A DNA stretch of 64,000 nucleotides from Rapana venosa (lineage: Eukaryota > Mollusca > Gastropoda > Neogastropoda > Muricidae): the NCBI GenBank assembly GCA_028751875.1, contig CM054135.1:9984535-10048534 (forward strand). The letters run 5' to 3'. A model generated the notes under the pieces. It worked only from the letters and a program-made list of their open reading frames with translations, was not told the origin of the DNA and did not search any database. Position numbers and translations under genes: made by a program. Positions 56,045 through 64,000 of the stretch are shown here, piece after piece; position 1 is the stretch's first letter; each line of letters begins with the position of its first letter.

Positions 56045-57506
56045 GTACTGTACTCCAAGCACTCTTCACTTTTGTTATCTGCCCTTGTCCCTGTCCCGTG
56101 CTTCTTTCATGCATCTTGCCGATGCATTTAGGCTATGTGTGTTTAGCTTGACCTGTAGATGGTCTTTTGTTTGTTTATTTTGTTTTTGGTTTTAGTTTAA
56201 GGTTTGTGTTTATTGGTGTTCTGTGTTTTCATCCAGGAGTGTTGCCTGCTTTGTTGTGTTGTGTTGTGATGTTTTTGTTGGTTGTCAGTTTGTTTTTTGT
56301 TTTGTTTATTTATCTTGTTTATAATTGATACGCACATAAAAATATCTTTGTCAATGAATGGTCTTTATCCTGGCAGATTGTTGTATCTCTTTATTCAAGT
56401 TTTCTGCCTCTCTATATTTAAAATAATAATCGTTCAGTTCTTTTCGCATGGTGATTGCAAAATTTGCTCTATGTTGCCTGTGTATAAATTCTTTAATGAT
56501 TTTTCCTTATGAGTGGATTGTTCAGATTGATTTTAAGTAATGTATTTCCTTTGACTGAAATATCCAGAAGATGTGTTTTAAGTGTTGTGCAGTGGAAAGT
56601 TGTCAGTTTTGTATATGTTGTGAACTTCTGTATGTTGTACACAGATGTTTGTACTTCTGCTTAAAACTTAGGTTGAGTGAGTGTTTGTGTGTGTGTGTGC
56701 GTTTGCTTGATGGTTTTTAAAGTATCTCCTGCCCTGCCATCTTTTCTTGTGTGTGCATTTTGCATTTGATTTCTGTTTAGCTTTAAGCGTGAATGAAAAA
56801 GTTTAAATAATGATACTGATTGGAAACATAGAATGTAACATTTTTGTGCATTCTAAAATACCTTTTGAATGTGATTTTAACTGATGATCGATAGCATGCG
56901 TGCACTTGCATGCTCATTTAAGTTTACATACACTAACGCACATACATAGACACACACTCAATCATAGACACAGATAAAATAGACAAATGCACATGTACTC
57001 ACACACTCACAAATGCATTGCTTATTCAATGTGCCATCTGGCAGTAAACATTTGAATTTGACACTGACACACACACACAGACTTACACACACACAGACTT
57101 ATACACACACACACTTGTGCACAGAACAGTGTTTAAAAAAACCAACCCAACCCAAACCCCAAACAAAAAAACAACTACCAAAAGACCCCATGTACATGAA
57201 CACTAGAAATATTAACAGTAAACAAGCAGCTTGTTCCAGTTATGTTAAAATTTCCCCTTTTGTTCATTCCCCATATTTTTATTTGCCCTTAGTCGGTCAT
57301 CAGCCATGCTAGTTGTTTTTCGTTGTGTTGGTATGATGTTGAAATTTTTACCTCTAGTTGCACTTTGTGTGTCTGAACTGAAAAACATGCCTGCTTCTCA
57401 TTTTGCATACCCCTTTTTTTTTTTCCGGTTGGTGTGCGTGTTCCCCATCGGTTTGTGTTTTCTTTCTGTTTCTGTCTGTGTGTGTGCTGTGGTGGCGTTG
57501 TACCAG
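56045..57506 (+). other. Intron, unique AT/GT-rich
   Basis: No exon or clear mobile element was recognised; short CA tracts lie at 57060-57120. Confidence 0.7.
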
Positions 57507-57677
57507 GATGTTGTCTATCGCTACCCGGCCTCCGATCCGCGCGAACTCACCCGCCGTGGGCGGGAGGTGAGTGAGATTGGAGCGGCCATGTACTATCCCT
57601 CCTACCTGGACAGTGGGCCTGACTATGAGGCCGAGATGCGATATTTCCAGGGGGATACCCTGTCCCCCCGGAGCAAG
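57507..57677 (+). CDS. ANK: Ankyrin linker exon, 171 nt
   Basis: The exon has 57 codons, from DVVYRYPASDPRELTRRGRE to DTLSPRSK, rich in Tyr and acidic residues (YYPSYLDSGPDYEAEMRYF). The acceptor is ggcgttgtaccag|GAT and the donor AAG|gtaaag, phase 0-0. An internal strong donor (GGGAG|gtgagt at 57567) would give a 60-nt in-frame alternative. Confidence 0.88.
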
Positions 57678-60631
57678 GTAAAGCTGCCCTGCCTGACTGC
57701 GTGCCTGCGTGCGTGCGTCCCTCCTCTTAGCGTCCCTCCTCATTTTGTCGCTTAGTGGTTATTTATTTCAGTAGTGATTTTTAAAGCCTTGCTTTTTGAT
57801 GGGGTTTGGTACTTTTTTTTGTCTTCCATAGAAGGAAGTATGAACATAATTTCTATATCATGTTGGTTTATAAAGTGTTTTTATATGAATGTGAACTCTG
57901 ATCAGCTGGACCTGATGAGCCAAATTTGATAGAAAAATAGTGGTCAGAAAAATAGTGGTCCTAGTGCTTTTAGGTGAGAAAGAAGTGCTTTTCCAAATCT
58001 GACTGTAAAGGATTTTTAAAGGATTCATGCACCTCCAGATAAACATGCATTAATTAGATATGGAAGGTATTGCTGCTGTATGAGGGCAGAGCAGTCCTTT
58101 TGATAAACTTGCAGATGGTAATGCAAGGTTGAAAACAGTGTGCCGTCTCTGGAATACATTGTAGGTGCAAGGAAATGTAGAAATCTTGTCCTTGGTAATA
58201 CATCTTACAGTATTTCAAATGAAAATAGAAGCATGTTCTTATTTACGTGCAGAAGTAAAACTTACTTCATTGGTGTTTTCGTTCTTATACCTTCCCACTC
58301 CTGTTACATTGTGTAAGACCAAAAGAGAGTCTGAAAACTGCACTGGTGTGATATACCTGATATATTATGTCAGAGCCTACTTATGTTGCTACAGTTGACA
58401 TGAATGTCACGAAGAAACTGATAAACAGATATTGTCTTATCAAACTAATGTCAGAGGAATCTCGTAAGGAAAAATAAGTGTTATGCCTTAAATACTGTTA
58501 AAATATCATGGATGGACTTTTTGCTCTGCATTCATCCTGCCATCTGTGTGAACAGCATGTTCTTTATTTTGTTGTCTATTTTGTTTTTCCGTTTTTCAAG
58601 TCACCGAGTATCCCTGTATGCAACACAGTTTGCCAGACTGAATAGAATGTATTTGAACAGAGATACTGACTCTTTCTGATTAATGAGGCATGGTTATGTT
58701 ATCAGACTAATGAACTAGCTTGGTCAATGTGTAACCTCCCCCAAGAATATGGCCTTTGAAACAAACCACAAAGTATCTGGTGTCAGTGGTTAAGTGTCAG
58801 TGTTTTGTGATAAATGCTCAGTGTTCTTGGGTTTGATAACTGAGTTTTGCCAAAACAAAATGTTGCCTCTTATCTGTCGTTGATGTTGTTGTGTAGTATC
58901 GGGTGTTGATGTGGTATTTCTTGCTTTAATCGTCTTTAGAAATGCTATTGAGGATGTGTTTTGTTATCATGAAGTGTTAGATTATGTTGAAAACAATGTT
59001 TGATATGAGGTTGATTTTATTGCACACATGTATGTGTTATTTTGTAGACTAGATGTTTTATTTTAGCATGACATGAATGTGATAAAGAGAAGGTGTTTTT
59101 GTTGTTTTGTTTTGTTTTGTATTGTATGTTTGTTTGTTCTGTATTGTTGAATACATAAGTTTCATCCAGTGTGTAACCAACATCTCACCTCAGGAAACAA
59201 ATCGGAAAACAGCATCAGAGCTACTCTCCCCCTTAAAAAAAAAGAAAAAAAAAAGAAAAAGAATTTGCTTGGATAATCTAACTGCTGTTATTAATAACAC
59301 CTCTTGATAGAGTAAACGATGATGGGGATTTTTTTTGTTCACCCCCCTCCCCCATTTTTTAGAGTGGACATATGTCAAACTGTTGTAGACTGCCTGAAGC
59401 TGTAGTTTAAAGTTGATAGTGAAACTCCAGTGTAAATCGCTGACACAATTTTGTGGAACCAGCATTTTGTTCCTCACTGAAGGAAGTAGTGGTATGTCTT
59501 TAAATCAAACAGTAAATCTTGAAGGACATTACCTGCAAAAAAAGAAGAAACTTGAGATATTTTTAAATCTGGTTGGAAAGGGGAGGGGGAGGGAGAAGAG
59601 ATGAGAGGAGAGAGTAGAGGATGAGAGAGAAAAAGAGAAGAGAAAGTCGTTATTGCAAATTTGACAGGAAGGTGCTACACTTAAAGTTGGGACGGGAGGT
59701 GCACAGAACACTTAAAGTTGGGACAGGGGGGTGACAGTAACACTTAAAGTTGGGACAGGGAGGTGCACAGTAACACTTAAAGTTGGGACAGGGAGGTGCA
59801 CAGTAACACTTAAAGTTGGGACTGGGAGGTGCACAGTAACATTTAAAGTTGGGACAGGGAGGTGCACAGTCCATTTAAAGTTGGGACAGGGAGGTGCACA
59901 GTAACACTTAAAGTTGGGACAGGGAGGTGCACAGTAACACTTAAAGTTGGGACAGGGAGGTGCACAGTGACACTTTAAGTTGGGACAGGGAGGTGCTCAG
60001 TGACTTTTAAACTACAGGCCTTTATTCAAAGGAAGAACGTATGAAACTGTTATGGAGCATTGTGTGTTCTGGATGAAACCTATGGAGGTGTGTTGTCGTT
60101 CATAATGCATTTTCTCTGTTCATTTGCGTGAATTTAGTTGTAGGAAAATGTCAGATGTTCTTTCTTGGAACAACTTTGTCAGATCCAAAAAAACCAACCC
60201 CCAAAATCCGCTCATTTTTTTAAAAAAGAACTTTGTTCATTTGTACGTGCAGGACTTTTTCTGTTTGTTCTAGAATTAGGGAACCCTCTCTTTGTTTTTT
60301 CATACAAAGTTTGAGTTGAGGACCCACAGTATGTTTTGTTCATTTACATCCACGAATAATCATAAAAAAAGAAAAGGGAAGAAAAAAGGGGGGAAAGAAT
60401 GCACCCCCATCCTTTCCCACATAAACTGAAGAAGTCTCCAGAAAAGTTGTTCCAGGAATTTATATATATATATTTGTGTGTGTGTGTGTGTGCAGCATGC
60501 AAAGTGTTGATGTGTTGGATGTTTCATGTGTTTTCCTTCTGTTTGTCGTGGTGGGTGTGTACGTACGTATGTACGTACGGCTGTGTGGCTGTGTGCGGGG
60601 CTGTGTGCGGGGTGTGTGGCCCCCTCTGCAG
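57678..60631 (+). other. Intron with a 33-bp minisatellite
   Basis: The intron is mostly AT-rich unique sequence. It holds A-rich and T-rich runs, a GA-rich tract at about 59575-59645 and the minisatellite at 59676-60008. No exon was recognised. Confidence 0.7.
59676..60008. repeat. 33-bp minisatellite
   Basis: The unit is ACACTTAAAGTTGGGACAGG plus GAGGTGCACAGTA, about 10 copies, with one shortened copy near 59872. Confidence 0.95.
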
Positions 60632-60796
60632 CAGGAGGGCTCCAGGGCTCACAATGACAGCGTTTTCGGGGACACCTTCGCCAGCCTGGGCCGAGACTCC
60701 CTGGCCCAGCCGCTGCGCTCCGTGGAAGACAGCATTGGCGATTATGATTATGATGATGATTTGAAATATGTGTCAGATGATGCAGTCTTGAAGAAG
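60632..60796 (+). CDS. ANK: Ankyrin linker exon, 165 nt
   Basis: The exon has 55 codons, with SVFGDTFASLGRDSLAQPLR and a very acidic stretch DSIGDYDYDDDLKYVSDDAV. The acceptor region ctctgcagcag is a NAGNAG site: use of the second AG would drop the first Gln. The donor is AAG|gtaaac, phase 0-0. The Asp/Tyr cluster could be a charge-based binding segment; that is inference. Confidence 0.88.
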
Positions 60797-63070
60797 GTAA
60801 ACTTGACACGCCTCACTCCGCCCTCACTCTTGGCTCATCAGCTTTCATGTCACGCATGTGTTCAGAACAAACCATGACCATCAGCACCACTTTTTTGCAT
60901 GCCAGCTAACTGCAGCACAAAACACCAAAAATACATAGAAAAATCGAGACAGTATGCTGCGTGTGAGTTGGCCTCGCCAAAAACCTAACTGAGCTCAGGA
61001 ATATGCTATGTAACGGTTTTTGCTGTGAAGTTGACTTCATTGAAGCTGTAGCAGGGACTTCTATGATTATCTATGGAGCTCCTTTTGTTGTTCATTTATT
61101 AATTTATATATTGAAGACAAATTATCAAGTTACTGAAATTATTTCATGACAAACAGCTGTAAAAGACTGCTAATAGTTTGTCTATTGAAAATGAGTTATC
61201 AACTCATTGAAATCATTTAATGAGAAACAGTTTTAAAAGAGTGCTAATAGTTTGTCTATTGAAGATAAATTATCAACTCATTGAAATTATACCATGACAG
61301 AGAATTCTAAAGGGGGGGGGGGGGGGTGTAGTTTAAACCTGATTTCTACACATTTCTATGAAATGAATTAATGAAAATCAGTATCAAAAACAGTACATGC
61401 ATTACATATGCAGTACTCATGTGCACATGCATACAGCACTTTCAAATCAACACATACTTGAAATGTTTGGCCACTGTGGACAGTTTGTGCCCTTATTTTA
61501 TTTACTTCTGTCTTCTGTATCTTGATTCATTCATTCAGTCATATATGTAAAAAAATTGTTCATTTACTTATCTTAGCATCATTGCTTGTGATAAAGACTC
61601 CTCTCATTCTTATCTATGATATTTTGTGTGTGAAAAGTTCTGTTGGCTGTAAGGTCAGAATGGATTTCAGGGTGAATGACAATCTTTTGGTTCTTCCTGA
61701 AAGGAAATTGTGACAATTTGTTTTGAAAACAAGAAGGAAGTAAATGAAAAATAAACAAAACAAACAAACAAACAAACAAAAAATGAAGTAAGGTTTGGCT
61801 GCTGATTAGAAATAGAGATCATTTCCAATCCTAATGACTAAAATGGGTGGGTAGGTGGGTTGGGGGTGGGGTGGGGGGGATGATCAGCTGAAAAATGCAG
61901 ATGTTATGTTGAGAAGTTTTGTTGGTTTTGTCTGCTTCTTCCTGATGGCTAAAGAATTCTCTCCCTCATGTATTCTGCCCTTAACACCCATCCCTCTTTC
62001 ACATTGTTTCTTTTCTTCTTTTTTTTTTTTCACACTAAGAACTAACTGTGAAAGATTGAATTGAAGAGAGGAACAAAAGCGATGGACATAAGTGCATATA
62101 GACACATACATGCCTGCACATGCATATATATCATCTTACCCTTGCAAATTATAGCATGCACACCCTTAGATATGGAAGTTCACACATGTGTGCATGCACA
62201 CACAGACACACATAAAGACACACATACACACACACAATCAAGGTTGCTGTTAAATAAATTTATCGTTTGTTCAATCACTCTCTGTTGCTCTGTGTGAATG
62301 TATAGAACCAATGAGAGAGCTTGCACATGCTAGTATTGTAGCACATTTGGATGTACAAACCATTCAGACAAAAAAAAGGATGATCTGGAAAATGATTAAG
62401 CATAGGTGTTCTGTCATGGTAGTGTGTTATTGGAGTGTAGGGTTTTCTTCTTGCTCAGACTGCTCTGAAAAAACAACAACCACCACCAAACAAACAAAAC
62501 CCCAAACCAAACGAAACCTAACTCACCCACACAACCAACCACCGAACTAACATCACCACATCAGAGAGGATCAGTACAGGAGTAGAAACATTGGGTTTGG
62601 AGTGGGGGTAAGGTGTTAAAAAAAAAAAAAAAAGCAAACGTACGACTGTTGCTGCTGTCATGCACAGTTTATCTTTCACTCAAGCCTGCAAAAAAAAAAA
62701 AACCACCAAAAAATCAAACCCAAAAACTGCATGACTCATCTCAAATCTTGATAGGATTATACAGTTGTTGCTTTTTTTTGTGCCCCCAGGGCACCAACAT
62801 TTAAGAAAAAGTGTTGTAATTAATCGCATGCAACCACTAATCGTTTTCTTCTTTTTTGTGTGTTGTTGTGGTCTCTCCTCACCGTTCCTGTCCCTTGCTT
62901 TGCGTGTCGCAAGTTTTTGTCGTCGTTTTGAGTTTCGAAAGAATAGCTATCTTTCCTTGTGTGCTGATGTGACCACCACCACCACCACCACCACCATATC
63001 TGTTGTTGGTGTTGCTCGTTGTATGTATGTGTGTGTGTGTGCTTTAGTTGTGGCTGTGTTTTGTTTCTAG
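60797..63070 (+). other. Intron before the large linker exon
   Basis: Three imperfect copies of a unit of about 84 bp (key TGCTAATAGTTTGTCTATTG) lie at 61112-61300. A poly-G run (61313-61327) and several A-runs and CA tracts (62195-62240) follow. No exon was recognised. Confidence 0.65.
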
Positions 63071-63655
63071 CAACCCGAGCCTGTGGTAATGGCCGAGCTG
63101 TTCCCCACTCAGACCGGTCAGTTTGGCACGGTGGAGGGCAGCGCCCCCCTGTGGCGCGATTCCTTTGTTAGCACTGAGTCTATCCCGCCTGTCTCCCCCG
63201 AAAAGCTCACTGCCCAGACCTTTACCCCCGACTCCCTGACCCCGGACAGCGCTGAGGTCAAGACTCCCCAGTGGCAGGAGGCGGTCATCAGCGCCAAGAC
63301 CGCTCCCCGCGTTAGCCAAGAACCCATGAGGGCCAGGTCCCACGCCCCTAACGATGCAGTGGCTGCTGTGGAGGAGGAGGAGTCCCCCAGGTGGACCAAA
63401 GTGGTGTATGCCGGCACCAGGACCGGCCCAGACTCTGCCTCAGAGAGCGTGGACGCCGACAGCGTGAGCATGCTTCCGGACGATTCCGTTCCTCCGGGCT
63501 CCGCAGGGAGGAAGGAGGTGGAGTGGACTCCCCTGTCGGCGGCGTCGGTGGGGGGGGAAATGAAGGGGGTGGAGCTGATCCCCATCACCGTGTCAGAGTT
63601 CAGAGACGGGGCGCTGGTTCCTGTCTCTGCCGCTGAAGGAAGAGCGCCCACACAA
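63071..63655 (+). CDS. ANK: Ankyrin large linker exon with Trp repeats
   Basis: The exon has 195 codons, phase 0 in, acceptor tgttttgtttctag|CAA. The protein is Pro/Ser/Glu-rich and probably disordered. It holds Trp at residues 28, 68, 108 and 152 in similar settings (APLWRDSFVS, TPQWQEAVIS, SPRWTKVVYA, EVEWTPLSAA). VSPE and VSQE follow the first two. The likely donor is ACACAA|gtaatg at 63656; if it is not used, the frame would end at TAG 63677-63679 after VMTPRGR, giving an ankyrin without ZU5 domains. No known domain is recognised. Confidence 0.82.
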
Positions 63656-64000
63656 GTAATGACACCCAGGGGCCGGTAGATGCAGTGTCATGGCGGTAGT
63701 CCTTGCTTTTGGCGTAGTGGCTGTACTCCGTAGCAGGATTTCCTCGCCGCGTTTTAAACGCTTCAGTTCTGTTCATGAGTGGTGGCTTGGAAGTACTCGT
63801 ATATATATCACTGCATTTACTGCTTTTTCTGGAAGCTAACCGTTGTAACCTCAGCTTTATTATCCGCAGAAAACTGCAAAAAGCTGCTGGCGATATAAGT
63901 CAGAGCCGCGTAACATGACTTGTACCTAACTCGATTCTTCGCTGGCATTTTTTTTGTATTTGAAAGCTTTGCGGAGAAAACGTCATTTGCGATGCTGCCA
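63656..64000 (+). other. Right-hand flank, presumed intron
   Basis: No exon, polyadenylation signal or repeat was recognised after the large linker exon. Confidence 0.5.

Noticed and set aside
63083..63679. Ending the ankyrin gene at TAG 63677
   Set aside because: Possible only if the donor at 63656 is not used. Ankyrins continue into ZU5 domains, so splicing at CAA|gtaatg is preferred; it is kept as a note in the exon entry.

Overview
The window is a piece of an animal nuclear genome, most likely a mollusc and probably a marine gastropod. The evidence is long introns crowded with microsatellites, several tRNA-headed SINEs and LINE 3' ends, standard GT-AG introns, and a protein closest in style to invertebrate ankyrins. 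The species call is inference. All convincing protein-coding sequence belongs to one plus-strand gene, a large ankyrin (ANK1/2/3, fly Ank2, worm unc-44 family). Ankyrins are membrane-skeleton adaptors that join channels, exchangers and adhesion proteins to spectrin.

Layout: a candidate first coding exon lies at 152-232. From 2019 to 46328 come the ankyrin repeats, almost all as phase-0 exons of 99 nt (one repeat) or 198 nt (two repeats). They can be numbered against the canonical 24 repeats: R1 2019-2120, R2 6244, R3 7633, R4 8546, R5-6 17894, R7 22744, R8 23853, R9 25809, R10 26726 (damaged), R11 27749, R12 29176, R13-14 30878, R15-16 32063, a second copy of R13-16 at 33821 and 34994, R17-18 36257, R19 37884, R20 39470, R21 43026, R22-23 44162, R24 46154. 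From 49230 to 63655 come linker exons between the repeats and the ZU5 domain, which should lie beyond the right edge. The gene is therefore incomplete at its 3' end. No intact gene is seen on the minus strand except a tRNA-Ile(GAT) at 41555-41628 inside the R20-R21 intron.

The repeats are of several kinds: LINE 3' ends of two families, one with a (GAA)n tail and one with an (ATT)n tail; at least three SINE-like families; and a 327-328 bp element with 14-15 bp target-site duplications and a (GAA)n tail like that of one LINE.

The most unusual theme is repeated copying of pieces of the gene's own exons and splice sites. The R20 donor sits at the head of a minisatellite that repeats the donor about 23 times. 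The R21 acceptor sits at the end of a minisatellite that repeats the acceptor about 24 times. The first 57 nt of the R24 exon with its acceptor is repeated upstream in five partial copies. Two decayed copies of the R9 exon, a scrambled R10 exon, a 2.4-2.6 kb duplication of R13-R16 and an inverted copy of part of the 55980 exon complete the picture. Some of this could be assembly or sequencing artefact; the tests are listed under each finding.
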